Counted from the stretch's first letter, positions 1 to 7,433 are shown. The stretch: DNA of 26,910 nt from DAOTXL01 sp034435455 (GCA_034435455.1 DAOTXL010000090.1:1-26910); one strand, 5' to 3'. Translations and numbers: made by a program. The notes: generated from the letters alone by a model not told the origin.

Positions 1-1879
1 TCTGCCAGAGGAGTTGGCCGGAGAGGGCGTACAGGGCCAGCCCCTTGTGGTCCGGCTTCCAGGAGTGGAGGACGAGCTGGCTGCCGTCGGGCAGAAAGTC
101 GGGCTGGCTGGCCTCGGTGACCACGCGGCGGCAGTCGGTGCCATCCACCCGGCAGACATAGACGTCGTAGGTCTGCCGGAGCGGGTCGAAGCGGGGGAAG
201 GCGATCTGCCCCGTCAGCGGGGGCGTGGAACCGGCTGCGGCAGTGGCGGTGGCGGTGGGGGTGAGGGTTGGCGTGGCAGTGGGGGTGGGGGTTGGCGTGG
301 CGGTGGCAGAAAGGGTGGGGCTGGGGGTGAGCGTAGGGGAGGGCGCCGGGGTGGTAGCGGCGGGTTGTGTCTTGATAGTTGGCGATGGCCGGACGGTAGT
401 GGCCGGGGGCCGGGCCGTGGGTTTTTCCACGCTCGCGGTGGGCGTGGCGGTGAGGGCTGGGGTCCAGGTTTGGGTGGCAGCTCCGATGGCCGGTGGTTGT
501 GGAGGGCGGGCAAGGAGGTAGACGGCTGCGATCAGGGCCACGAGCAGCAGTGGGATGGCGACCCACAGCCGGCGGCGACGGCGGGGGGCCGGCTGTCGTT
601 TTTCCCCGGCGGTGGCCGTCGGAAGCTGAGGTGGGATGGAACCGGGTCCTCCAACCTGCGTGGGGTATTCGGGCGGTGTGCCCTGCCCGCACTCGCTGGT
701 GGCTAGGATCCGCAGTTCGGCAATATCCCGGTAGGCCGGGTCGCTCTCGGCGATCTTGTCCAGTTGAGAGAGGGCTTCGTTCCAGTGGCCGGCTTCTATG
801 GCCCGTTGAGCAGCATGGTACAGGGCGGCCAGGCGGATCTGCTGGCTGACCCGGTTGAGTTGGTCGGTGACGTCGCGGTAATCGGGGTCGGCTTTCAGGA
901 TCTGGCTAAAGAGGTCCACCGCTTCCTGCCAGGCCTCCGCTTCGACCGCCCGCCGGGCGCGTTCATACAGATCGTCCAGGGCAGGGGGAGCGACCCTGGC
1001 TCCGGGAAGCGGGGTTTGGGTGGGCAGGTCCTGCCCGGCCAGGACAGCGTCCATGGCGGCCACCATTTCGGCGGGGGTCTGGAAGCGGTCTTCGGGCCGT
1101 TTGGCCATCGCCTTTTCCACCAGGCGGACCACCGGGTCGGGCAGGCCACGGCGCTGCCGTTTCAGGGGAGGTGGAAGGGTAGCCAGATGTTGGTTGACGA
1201 CGGCCCAAGGGGTATCGCCCTGGAAGGGCAGGTTGCCGCTGAGCATCCGGTACAGGACGATGCCCAGGGAGTAGAGGTCGGCGCGGATGTCCACCGCTTT
1301 GCCCATCGCCTGCTCCGGGGCGGCATAGTGGGGCGAGCCGACAAAGCCGGAGAGGGTGATGTCGGGCGAGGTCCGGGCCCGGGCGATGCCAAAGTCCAGC
1401 ACCCGCACGAGGTAGCCCGGCCCGCCCTGAGGGTCGGGCGAGAGCATGATGTTGGCCGGTTTGATGTCACGGTGGACCACCCCCTGTCGGTGGGCCTGGT
1501 CGAGGGCCAGGGCTACCTGCCGGGCGATCTCCAGCGCCTCTTGCCAGGGCAGGGCCCCGCGCTCCTCCAGGACCTGGCGCAGGTCGCGGCCCGGCACGAA
1601 CTCCATCACCAGGTAGTGGGTATCGCGGTCCGAACCATAGTCCAGCACGCGGGCGATGTGCGTGGCGGCAGAGGAGGCCTGAGACAGGCTCATGGCCAGG
1701 CGGGCTTCCTGCGTGAAGCGTTGCAAAAAGCTGAGGTCCTGGCTGTGCTGCGGATAGAGCACCTTGACGGCAACCTTTTGGTGGTCGCGCAGGTCTTCGG
1801 CCAGGTAGACCCAGGCCATGCCGCCGCTGCCCAACTCGGCGATCAGCTTGTAGCGGTTGCTGAGAATGATCCCGATCAT
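1..1879 (-). CDS. Membrane Ser/Thr protein kinase with TPR-like and PD40-like regions (partial, 3' end outside window)
   Basis: This frame is open from the ATG at 1879 to the window edge. The translation shows a complete Hanks-type kinase: glycine loop ELGSGGMAWVY, VAVK lysine near residue 39, HRDIKPAN near 136-143, DFG at 162-164, and GSPHYAAPEQ in the activation segment. Next come two TPR-like stretches (EAWQEAVDLFSQILKADP and GHWNEALSQLDKIAESDP). An Arg-rich stop and a single membrane segment follow near residues 437-457, then a long Thr/Pro linker (TPTPTATPTLTPTAT). The visible part ends in a sequence resembling the start of a TolB/PD40 propeller (YDVYVCRVDGTDCRRV). The kinase should be cytoplasmic and the propeller extracellular, as in PknB/PknD-type sensors. 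The GTG/GGGGT-rich DNA at 235-340 is simply this linker's codons. No good Shine-Dalgarno sequence precedes the ATG (GTGGTGGGGGC). Kinase assignment is firm; the sensor role is inference. Confidence 0.93.
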   Translation of the reverse strand, partial: MIGIILSNRYKLIAELGSGGMAWVYLAEDLRDHQKVAVKVLYPQHSQDLSFLQRFTQEARLAMSLSQASSAATHIARVLDYGSDRDTHYLVMEFVPGRDLRQVLEERGALPWQEALEIARQVALALDQAHRQGVVHRDIKPANIMLSPDPQGGPGYLVRVLDFGIARARTSPDITLSGFVGSPHYAAPEQAMGKAVDIRADLYSLGIVLYRMLSGNLPFQGDTPWAVVNQHLATLPPPLKRQRRGLPDPVVRLVEKAMAKRPEDRFQTPAEMVAAMDAVLAGQDLPTQTPLPGARVAPPALDDLYERARRAVEAEAWQEAVDLFSQILKADPDYRDVTDQLNRVSQQIRLAALYHAAQRAIEAGHWNEALSQLDKIAESDPAYRDIAELRILATSECGQGTPPEYPTQVGGPGSIPPQLPTATAGEKRQPAPRRRRRLWVAIPLLLVALIAAVYLLARPPQPPAIGAATQTWTPALTATPTASVEKPTARPPATTVRPSPTIKTQPAATTPAPSPTLTPSPTLSATATPTPTPTATPTLTPTATATAAAGSTPPLTGQIAFPRFDPLRQTYDVYVCRVDGTDCRRVVTEASQPDFLPDGSQLVLHSWKPDHKGLALYALSGQLLWQ

Positions 1880-1897
1880 GCCCCCACCACAACTACT

Positions 1898-2022
1898 TTG
1901 ACAATGTCAGATTCCTGGGTACGGTTCGCTTTGACCTCACCCCATCCCCCCAACCCCCTTCCGACCAGGGGGCAGGGGAGAGGGTAAACCCCTCACCTGC
2001 TACACCGGTGTGACATTGTCAA
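1898..2022. repeat. Leader element bounded by inverted TTGACAATGTCA / TGACATTGTCAA palindromes
   Basis: TTGACAATGTCA (1898-1909) and its reverse complement TGACATTGTCAA (2011-2022) bound a stretch of about 100 bp. That stretch contains CCCCATCCCCCCAACCCCC and AGGGGGCAGGGGAGAGGG, which can pair with each other. Each end motif is itself a near-perfect palindrome. The same motif recurs four times at 26488-26690. The element lies in the predicted leader of the kinase, so it could be an operator, an RNA structure or a dispersed repeat. The sequence alone does not decide between these. Confidence 0.6.
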
Positions 2023-2070
2023 GCTACCCACTCTTGCCAGCAGTTCCTTCCAGCTTGCCAGGCAGGGCAT

Positions 2071-2099
2071 ATTATAACCGACTTTGGCGGGGGCGACAA
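2071..2099 (-). promoter_or_regulatory. Predicted sigma70-type promoter of the first Ser/Thr kinase
   Basis: Read on the minus strand, TTGTCG (2099-2094) and a perfect TATAAT (2076-2071) are separated by exactly 17 bp. Transcription would start near 2064, giving a leader of about 185 nt before the kinase ATG. That leader contains both TGACA-N-TGTCA palindromes. Predicted from consensus only. Confidence 0.55.
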
Positions 2100-2178
2100 A
2101 TCAAACCGCCGGATGAAATCGGGGATGGTTCCATCTTACATTGTCGAGTTGGAATTGCGGCGGTAACAGGGACACCGC

Positions 2179-2207
2179 TTGACTTTGCGCGATGGATATG
2201 ATAAGAT
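2179..2207 (+). promoter_or_regulatory. Predicted promoter upstream of the receiver-domain gene
   Basis: TTGACT (2179-2184) and TAAGAT (2202-2207) are separated by 17 bp, a near-consensus sigma70-type arrangement. Transcription would begin about 100 nt before the ATG at 2316. A second -10-like hexamer, TAGAAT (2304-2309), sits only 6 nt before the ATG. A 9-bp inverted pair, ATTCTAACG (2253-2261) and CGTTAGAAT (2301-2309), spans the region and could be an operator or hairpin. The rest of 2100-2315 shows no gene. Confidence 0.5.
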
Positions 2208-2315
2208 CGGTCCAGATTCAGCGGAGCGGCGCACCCTGACAATTTTAATACGATTCTAACGTCCGGCGGCGTTGCTTTTACGTCTCTCTAACGGCTCTTG
2301 CGTTAGAATAGCCGT

Positions 2316-2684
2316 ATGGCCGATCATTTTCTACTGGTTGTCGGGCGGGACTGGCGGCTGCGCCGGCTGATCCGGGCCAATCTGGAGGTATTGGGCTTCC
2401 AGGTGAGGGAAGCGGCCGACGGGCAGCAGGGCGTGGCGCTGTTGCGCGATAGCCGGCCCCGGTTGATCCTCCTCGATCTCGACCTGCTGGACGAAGAGGA
2501 CCGACAGGTGCTGGCCGACCTGTGCGACGCAATGCCCAGACAGCCGGTGCCAGTCATCGTCCTGGGGTCTGAGTTGCCGGGGCGGGATGTGCTCCAGCGG
2601 GAAGGGGTGGCAGGCTACCTGAAAAAACCGTTCGCCATCCCGGCTCTGCTGGAACAGGTACAACAGCTGCTGGAGTATCCATAA
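2316..2684 (+). CDS. Single-domain response regulator (CheY-like receiver)
   Basis: The 122-residue protein is one receiver domain with no output domain. It shows the hydrophobic first strand FLLVVGRD, the phospho-acceptor Asp54 in LILLDLDLLD, a switch serine (VLGSE, Ser85) and the conserved Lys104-Pro in YLKKPF. The usual paired acidic residues at the end of strand 1 are reduced to Asp12 (GRDW), so metal binding may be weaker than usual. No Shine-Dalgarno sequence precedes the ATG. A TAGAAT -10-like element lies 6 nt upstream, so translation may be leaderless. The 18-nt gap to rubrerythrin suggests co-transcription. No cognate histidine kinase is adjacent. The family call is secure; the target is unknown. 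Confidence 0.88.
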   Translation: MADHFLLVVGRDWRLRRLIRANLEVLGFQVREAADGQQGVALLRDSRPRLILLDLDLLDEEDRQVLADLCDAMPRQPVPVIVLGSELPGRDVLQREGVAGYLKKPFAIPALLEQVQQLLEYP

Positions 2685-2702
2685 AACAGGAGGAGACATA
2701 AA

Positions 2703-3206
2703 ATGAGAGAGATAACAAAAGAGAATCTGAAGGCTTCCTTTGCCGGCGAGAGCCAGGCCCACATGAAGTACCTGGCTTTTGCCGATCAGGCGGACAGGGA
2801 GGGCAAGCCCCACATCGCTCGCCTTTTCCGGGCCATCGCCTATGCGGAGCAGGTCCACGCCATCAATCACCTCAGGGAACTGGGCGGCATCGGCGACACC
2901 GTAACCAATCTGGAGGCAGCCATCGGCGGCGAAAACTTTGAAGTGAACGAGATGTATGCTGCCTATCTGGCGGTGGCGGAGTCTCAGGGCGAAAAGGGGG
3001 CTCAACGGAGTATGACCTACGCCATAGAGGCAGAAAAGATCCACGCCCAGATGTATGGCGAGGCCAGGACGGCTGCCGAATCGAACCAGGACTGGGCTAT
3101 CGGCCAGGTGTATGTCTGCCCGGTGTGCGGCTTTACCCATATCGGCGAGCCGCCGGACCGCTGCCCGGTGTGCAACGCCAAGAGAGAGGTGTTCAAGGTT
3201 TTCTAA
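2703..3206 (+). CDS. rbr: Rubrerythrin
   Basis: This 167-residue protein has an N-terminal ferritin-like diiron four-helix domain and a C-terminal rubredoxin-like iron site. Diiron ligands are visible as Glu16 (GESQAH), the Glu49-x-x-His52 motif (AEQVH), and a second E-x-x-H in IEAEKIHAQMY. The rubredoxin-like site is CPVCGF followed by CPVC near the end. Family members reduce hydrogen peroxide in the cytoplasm of anaerobes and microaerophiles, taking electrons from rubredoxin or an NADH-dependent reductase. An AGGAGG ribosome site lies at 2689-2694, 8 nt before the ATG. Placement after a receiver-domain gene suggests joint expression, perhaps in oxidative stress. A weak hairpin (AGGACC and GGTCCT, 3206-3225) follows. 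Confidence 0.95.
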   Translation: MREITKENLKASFAGESQAHMKYLAFADQADREGKPHIARLFRAIAYAEQVHAINHLRELGGIGDTVTNLEAAIGGENFEVNEMYAAYLAVAESQGEKGAQRSMTYAIEAEKIHAQMYGEARTAAESNQDWAIGQVYVCPVCGFTHIGEPPDRCPVCNAKREVFKVF

Positions 3207-3232
3207 GGACCACCGCAACGGTCCTGGAGCTT

Positions 3233-3310
3233 CATCGCAGGGGCGCCGAGAACGCAGAGTCCGGTAGAAATAGCCTTCCAACCGCTGCGTTCTCCGCCTC
3301 TCTGCGGTTG
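3233..3310. repeat. Inverted repeat of the GGCGCCGAGAACGCAGAG family
   Basis: The arms at 3233-3259 and about 3285-3310 are imperfect reverse complements, with GCGCCGAGAACGCAGAG facing CTGCGTTCTCCGCCTCTCTG, so the RNA would fold into a long hairpin. A related pair occurs at 14142-14211 and a single arm at about 11003-11018. All lie between genes, as expected of a dispersed intergenic repeat. Here it separates rubrerythrin from the small cysteine-rich gene and may end or stabilise the upstream mRNA. Confidence 0.65.
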
Positions 3311-3344
3311 AGCAGCCATCTGGCATTGGGGAGGAGGGAAACCG

Positions 3345-3524
3345 ATGGCCACCCGAACGGTGTGTGACTATTGCGGCGAGGAGTTGGGACCGGCGCCGGT
3401 CTGGCGAGGAGACAGGGTCTACTGTTGCGAGGCGTGCGCTCTCGAAGCAACCCGCAGCAAAGACTGCGGCGGTCGGGCCGACAGCCACATGACCGCCAGC
3501 ATCGTCGAGCCGATCAAGAAATAA
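3345..3524 (+). CDS. Small cysteine-rich (zinc-binding) protein, 59 residues
   Basis: An ATG at 3345 with a strong GAGGAGGG ribosome site at 3331-3338 opens a 59-codon frame ending in TAA at 3522-3524. The protein starts MATRTVCDYCGEEL and contains CDYC, then YCCEAC, then a further Cys in KDCGG, so six cysteines in all. The spacing resembles small treble-clef or TRASH-like zinc modules and bacterial metallothionein-like proteins, but I cannot assign a family. It sits between rubrerythrin and a metal-chelatase gene, so a metal-binding role is a reasonable inference. The strong ribosome site and high third-position GC make it likely to be real. Confidence 0.7.
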   Translation: MATRTVCDYCGEELGPAPVWRGDRVYCCEACALEATRSKDCGGRADSHMTASIVEPIKK

Positions 3525-3560
3525 GGGGGGCGGGCCGGTCCCCCGCCATAGAACAAAATA

Positions 3561-4679
3561 ATGCAGGCGATTTTTCCCTTTACCGCTATCGTCGGCCAGG
3601 AGACGATGAAAACGGCGTTGATCCTCAACGCCATCAGCCCCCGGATCGGCGGCGTGCTGATCCGGGGCGAGCGCGGCACGGCCAAGTCTACGGCGGCGCG
3701 TGCTCTGGCTGCCTTGTTGCCCGAGATCGAAGTAGTGGCCGATTGCCCCTTCCAGTGCGACCCCTATCGCCCAGAGCGGCTGTGCGACAACTGCCGCGAG
3801 CGGGTGGCCCACGGTGAGGTGCTGCCGGTCAGGCGGCGCAAGACCCGCTTCGTGGACCTGCCGGTCAGCGCCACCGAAGACCGTGTGGTGGGCACGTTGG
3901 ACATCGAGTGTGCCATCAAGACCGGCAAGAAAAAGTTTGAACCGGGCGTGCTGGCCGCCGCCAACCGGGGCCTGCTGTACGTGGATGAGGTCAACCTGCT
4001 GGATGACCATGTGGTAGATCTGCTCCTCGACTCGGCGGCTATGGGCCGCAACGTCGTCGAGCGCGAGGGCATCTCCTTCAGCCACCCGGCGCGTTTTATC
4101 CTGGTAGGCACGATGAACCCAGAGGAGGGGGAGCTACGGCCCCAACTCCTCGACCGTTTTGCCCTGTGTGTCGAGATCCGGGGCATCACCGACCCACAGG
4201 CCCGCGTGGACATCCTGGAGCGCACCGTCCAGTTCGAGAGCGATCCGGAGGGCTTTTGCGCCGAGTGGGAACCTTATGAACAGCGGCTTTCGGGCGACAT
4301 CGCCCGTGCCCGCCGGTTGTTGCCCCAGGTGACCTATCGGCCCCAGGACCTGTACATGATTGCCGAACTGACCACCAGCTTTGAGGTAGACGGCCACCGG
4401 GCCGATATCGTCATCCTCAAGACGGCGCTGGCCCATGCTGCGCTCCGCTTTGCCCGCGACGGCGCCGACCTGCAGGAACCGGCCATCATGGAGCTGGACG
4501 TCCTGGTCGCCGCCGAGCTGGCCCTGCCCCACCGCCTCAAACGGCTGCCTTTCCAGGAAACCGAAAACCGGCTGGGTGAGCTTTCCAACCGGCTGCAAGA
4601 GGCCCGGACGATGGCTGAGCAGTCCAAAGCCCCCGGCGCTTCTCTGGTCGAACCTTCTGAGGGAAAAAAAAAGAGGTAA
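3561..4679 (+). CDS. chlI: Chelatase AAA+ ATPase subunit (ChlI/BchI/CobS-like); zero-frame product of a chlID-type locus
   Basis: The 372-residue AAA+ ATPase has Walker A GERGTAKST (residues 36-44), Walker B with LLYVDEVNLL near 137-147, and the sensor region LVGTMNPEEGELRPQLLDRF. A four-cysteine insertion (Cys62, Cys66, Cys75, Cys78) follows Walker A, a feature I associate with the fused I/D chelatases rather than with classical BchI. Such ATPases drive insertion of Mg2+ or Co2+ into tetrapyrroles together with a VWA subunit and a large ChlH/CobN subunit. No large subunit is in the window. The ATG is followed by the typical FPFTAIVGQ start but lacks a clear ribosome site. The gene ends GKKKR-stop inside an A9 tract that also leads into the downstream VWA frame. 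Photosynthesis genes are absent, so the cobalt type is at least as likely as the magnesium type. Confidence 0.9.
   Translation: MQAIFPFTAIVGQETMKTALILNAISPRIGGVLIRGERGTAKSTAARALAALLPEIEVVADCPFQCDPYRPERLCDNCRERVAHGEVLPVRRRKTRFVDLPVSATEDRVVGTLDIECAIKTGKKKFEPGVLAAANRGLLYVDEVNLLDDHVVDLLLDSAAMGRNVVEREGISFSHPARFILVGTMNPEEGELRPQLLDRFALCVEIRGITDPQARVDILERTVQFESDPEGFCAEWEPYEQRLSGDIARARRLLPQVTYRPQDLYMIAELTTSFEVDGHRADIVILKTALAHAALRFARDGADLQEPAIMELDVLVAAELALPHRLKRLPFQETENRLGELSNRLQEARTMAEQSKAPGASLVEPSEGKKKR
4667..4673 (+). promoter_or_regulatory. Candidate programmed -1 frameshift site (A AAA AAG)
   Basis: Nine adenines (4664-4672) followed by G give, in the zero frame, GGA AAA AAA AAG AGG TAA. The last seven slippery bases read A AAA AAG, the heptamer used in E. 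coli dnaX. A -1 slip continues at GAG (4673) directly into the VWA frame. A very GC-rich stretch follows (4686-4732, including CCGGGCCCGG and GGGCGGGGCC) and could form the stimulatory structure. The zero-frame stop lies four bases beyond the site. The downstream frame has no ATG, GTG or TTG between its last stop (4658) and 4718. Confidence 0.75.
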
Positions 4680-4717
4680 CGCCTGACGGCCAGCCCCCCG
4701 GGCCCGGCGACCTGGAC

Positions 4718-5659
4718 GTGGGCGGGGCCGGCATGCCCCTCCAGGGCCACGTGGCCGACCCGCTGGGGCTGGGCAAGGGCCAGGAGGTCGAGATGGCGGT
4801 GCCTGTCGGCGAGCTGTTCCACGCCCGGCGGCTGGAATCGCCCATGGATCGCCTGACCCGCCACGCCGCCGGCAAGCGCTCCACCACCCGTACCAGCCGC
4901 AAGCGGGGCCGCTACATCCAGGCCCGGCCCGCCGACGGCGACCTGAGCGACATCGCCCTCGATGCTACCATCCGCCAGGCTGCCCTCCAACAGGTCGAAC
5001 GGGAGGGCGAGCCGGGCACCCTGACCATTTTGCCCCAGGATGTGCAAAAAAAGGTCCGTGTGCGCCGGGCCTCCAACCTGATCCTGTTCGTCGTGGACGC
5101 CAGTTGGAGCATGGCCGGCGCGCAGCGCATGGAGGCGACCAAAGGGGCCATCCTGTCGCTGCTGGTGGATGCTTACCAGAGGCGCGACCGGGTGGGGCTG
5201 GTGGTCTTTCAGAAGGAAGAGGCGCGGCTGGTATTGCCCTTTACCTCCAGCGTGGAACTGGCCCAGAGGGCACTCCACCACCTGCCGGTCGGCGGCAAGA
5301 CCCCCCTGTCGGCCGGGCTGATGCTGGCCTACCGCACCTTCCGCCGTGAACTACGCCTGCACCCCGAAGCTATGCCGCTCCTGATCCTGTTGACCGATGG
5401 CGCCGGCAATGTGTCATTGACCGAAACGCCGCCGCAGGAAGAGGCGCACAAGATCGCCGATCTGATCCGCCGGGCCCATATCCATTCGGTGGTGGTCAAC
5501 ATGGAGCACGCCGCCTACGACCGGGGGCTGGCCCAAAACCTGGCCCGGGCGCTGGGTGGGCCATGCTACTGCCTGGCCGAACTCAAGGCGGCGGAGCTGG
5601 TGCGCACGGTGCGAAAGGAACTGGAGGATCGCCAGGAAAGTGGCGATCCAGCCGCTTGA
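4718..5659 (+). CDS. chlD: Chelatase VWA-domain part (ChlD/CobT-like), probably translated by -1 frameshift from the upstream ATPase
   Basis: The frame encodes a basic and Pro/Gly-rich linker followed by a von Willebrand A domain with a complete MIDAS: DASWSM (D-x-S-x-S), the Thr in GGKTPLSAG, and the Asp in LLTDGAGN. ChlD, BchD and CobT proteins use this domain to bridge the ATPase ring to the large chelatase subunit. The first conventional start is GTG 4718, or ATG 4733, but neither has a Shine-Dalgarno sequence and the frame is open back to 4661. Reading through the slippery site at 4667-4673 instead would give a 699-residue AAA+-linker-VWA protein, close to the size of single-chain ChlID proteins of Actinobacteria. 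I therefore think the natural product is the frameshift fusion. Independent initiation or a disrupted gene are the alternatives. Confidence 0.85.
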   Translation: MGGAGMPLQGHVADPLGLGKGQEVEMAVPVGELFHARRLESPMDRLTRHAAGKRSTTRTSRKRGRYIQARPADGDLSDIALDATIRQAALQQVEREGEPGTLTILPQDVQKKVRVRRASNLILFVVDASWSMAGAQRMEATKGAILSLLVDAYQRRDRVGLVVFQKEEARLVLPFTSSVELAQRALHHLPVGGKTPLSAGLMLAYRTFRRELRLHPEAMPLLILLTDGAGNVSLTETPPQEEAHKIADLIRRAHIHSVVVNMEHAAYDRGLAQNLARALGGPCYCLAELKAAELVRTVRKELEDRQESGDPAA

Positions 5660-5671
5660 TCGGCCCTCCAT

Positions 5672-5700
5672 TTGCCAAATCTCCCAACTTGTGCTAGACT
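5672..5700 (+). promoter_or_regulatory. Predicted glgA promoter
   Basis: TTGCCA (5672-5677) and TAGACT (5695-5700) are separated by 17 bp, in the gap just after the VWA gene stop. Transcription would begin near 5707, leaving a leader of about 43 nt that contains GGAGGG before the glgA ATG. Confidence 0.55.
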
Positions 5701-5749
5701 CAGCCGCGCGGGTGCGGACCCGTGACCTGAGCGGAGGGCTCTTGCGACG

Positions 5750-7249
5750 ATGGGCGAAAATGGACCGCTAAAGATCTTGCTCCTGGCAGCCGAGGTGGTG
5801 CCTTTTGCCAAAACCGGTGGCCTGGCCGACGTGGCCGGCGCTCTGCCCAAGGCCATCCGCGCCCTGGGCCACGACATCCGGGTGGCCATGCCGCGCTACG
5901 GGCGCATTGACCCCGGCCGTTTTCAACTCCAGGAGGTACTCTCCCCTTTTGACGTGCCCATCCACCACACGACCGAGCCGGCCCGTCTGCTGCAAGGCAC
6001 CATCGGCGGCGATGTCCCGGTCTACTTGGTGGACAATGCCCGTTATTTTGGCCGGGAAGGCATCTACATGTACCCCGACGATGCCGATCGCTTTATCTTC
6101 TATTGCCGGGCGGTGCTGGAAGCCCTGAAACACCTCGACTGGCAGCCCGACGTGATCCATTGCCACGACTGGCACACGGCCATTGTGCCCAACTGGCTGA
6201 ACACCCTCTACAAGGACGATCCCTTTTTTGCCGGGGTGGTCACCGTCTACACCATCCACAACCTGGCCTACCAGGGCATCTTTGGCTACCGGGTGCTGGA
6301 GATCGCCGGAATTGACGAGTGGGGCTTTCAATACCACCCCGAAATGGCCGACCTGAATGAGGTGGTGGACCTCATGGCGCGGGGCATCTATTGGGCCGAC
6401 CTGGTGAGCACCGTGAGCGAAACCTATGCCCACGAGATCCTGACCCCGGAGTATGGCGAGCGGCTGGACCCGCTCCTGCGCGATCGGCGCGACCGGCTGT
6501 TTGGCATCCTCAACGGCATAGACTACGAGACGGTCAACCCGGCCACCGACCCCCACATCGCCGCCAACTATGATGCGGCAACCCTGGAGCGACGGCTGGA
6601 GAACAAGCTGGCCCTGCAACGGGAGGCCAGGCTGCCCGAAGAGGCCGATATCCCCCTCATCGGCATTATCTCCCGTCTGACCGACTCGAAAGGGTTCGAC
6701 CTCCTGGGGGGAGCCATTGACCACATCCTGGACCTGGGTCTGCAACTGGTGCTGATGGGCACCGGTGACCAGCACTACCACGACCTGTTCAGCCGCATGG
6801 TGCAGCAGTATCCCCGTCAGATGGCCATTTTTCTGACGTTCAACGACTCGCTGGCGCGGCGTATCTACGCCGGCAGCGACCTGTTCCTCATGCCCAGCCG
6901 CTTTGAGCCATGCGGCACCAACCAGATGATCGCCATGCACTATGGCAGCGTGCCCGTCGTGCGCGCTACCGGCGGCCTGGCCGATACGGTGCAGGACTTT
7001 GACCCGCGCACCGGCCAGGGCACCGGCTTTGTCTTCAAGCCCTACGACCGCTGGATGCTCTTTGCTGCCATCGTCCGCGCTGCCGAGACCTTCAAACACC
7101 GCGATGTCTGGCGGCAGATCCAACTGCGGGGCATGAGCGCCGATTTTTCCTGGGACCGTTCGGCGCGCAGGTATGTGGATCTGTACCGGCGGGCCATTGC
7201 CAGCCGCATCCCCCGGCCGGGGTTGGAAAAGTACCGGCCCCAGCCGTAG
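5750..7249 (+). CDS. glgA: Glycogen synthase (ADP-glucose type, GT5)
   Basis: This is a full-length 499-residue GT5 enzyme that adds glucose from a nucleotide sugar to alpha-1,4-glucan in the cytoplasm. The N-terminal KTGGLADVAGALPKA motif (Lys21) binds the sugar nucleotide. The acceptor-domain core includes DVIHCHDWHTA and VYTIHNLAYQG. The C-terminal Rossmann domain carries PSRFEPCGTNQMIAMHYG and ATGGLADTV, which hold the catalytic and sugar-binding residues. The common SRFEPCGLTQ is here SRFEPCGTNQ, a minor variation. A GGAGGG ribosome site precedes the ATG by about 12 nt, and a predicted promoter lies at 5672-5700. No glgC or glgB is in the window. The adjacent GalT/HIT-like gene suggests a sugar-nucleotide neighbourhood. 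Confidence 0.96.
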   Translation: MGENGPLKILLLAAEVVPFAKTGGLADVAGALPKAIRALGHDIRVAMPRYGRIDPGRFQLQEVLSPFDVPIHHTTEPARLLQGTIGGDVPVYLVDNARYFGREGIYMYPDDADRFIFYCRAVLEALKHLDWQPDVIHCHDWHTAIVPNWLNTLYKDDPFFAGVVTVYTIHNLAYQGIFGYRVLEIAGIDEWGFQYHPEMADLNEVVDLMARGIYWADLVSTVSETYAHEILTPEYGERLDPLLRDRRDRLFGILNGIDYETVNPATDPHIAANYDAATLERRLENKLALQREARLPEEADIPLIGIISRLTDSKGFDLLGGAIDHILDLGLQLVLMGTGDQHYHDLFSRMVQQYPRQMAIFLTFNDSLARRIYAGSDLFLMPSRFEPCGTNQMIAMHYGSVPVVRATGGLADTVQDFDPRTGQGTGFVFKPYDRWMLFAAIVRAAETFKHRDVWRQIQLRGMSADFSWDRSARRYVDLYRRAIASRIPRPGLEKYRPQP

Positions 7250-7282
7250 CTTCCGGCCAGGAAGCCGGCGGGGAGGTGGAGC

Positions 7283-7402
7283 ATGGAGGTTCCGGCTATC
7301 GGCGCAGCGGGCGAAAGGCCACCTGTTGGGGCCGGGGGCATTTCGGGGGCTATCCCCGGCAATGGCCAGAACCCGGCCCGTCGGCCCCGTGGCCGGGCGT
7401 AA
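7283..7402 (+). CDS. Possible 39-residue small ORF between glgA and the GalT-like gene
   Basis: An ATG at 7283 is preceded at 4 nt by GGGAGGTGG, a good ribosome site, and opens a 39-codon frame ending in TAA at 7400-7402. The product is rich in Gly, Ala, Pro and Arg, with no recognisable domain. A CCCGGCC/GGCCGGG hairpin (7372-7378 with 7391-7397) overlaps its 3' end and could instead be part of a glgA terminator. The ribosome site is the only real support. Confidence 0.25.
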   Translation: MEVPAIGAAGERPPVGAGGISGAIPGNGQNPARRPRGRA

Positions 7403-7433
7403 GCGGCAGCCGTAGACAGGAGACACGCGGCCT

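Noticed and set aside
235..345. A G-rich GGGGTG tract as a quadruplex or regulatory repeat
   Set aside because: It is explained by codons for the Thr/Pro linker of the minus-strand kinase.
764..1987. A 407-codon plus-strand frame
   Set aside because: It is antisense to the kinase on the minus strand, whose HRD, DFG and APE motifs are unmistakable.
2331..4085. A 584-codon minus-strand frame
   Set aside because: It runs antisense across the receiver, rubrerythrin, small Cys-rich and ChlI genes, all of which have family motifs on the plus strand.
4664..4672. The A9 tract as a simple sequencing error
   Set aside because: It cannot be excluded, but the exact slippery heptamer phase, the nearby zero-frame stop and the absence of a start for the VWA frame fit programmed shifting better.
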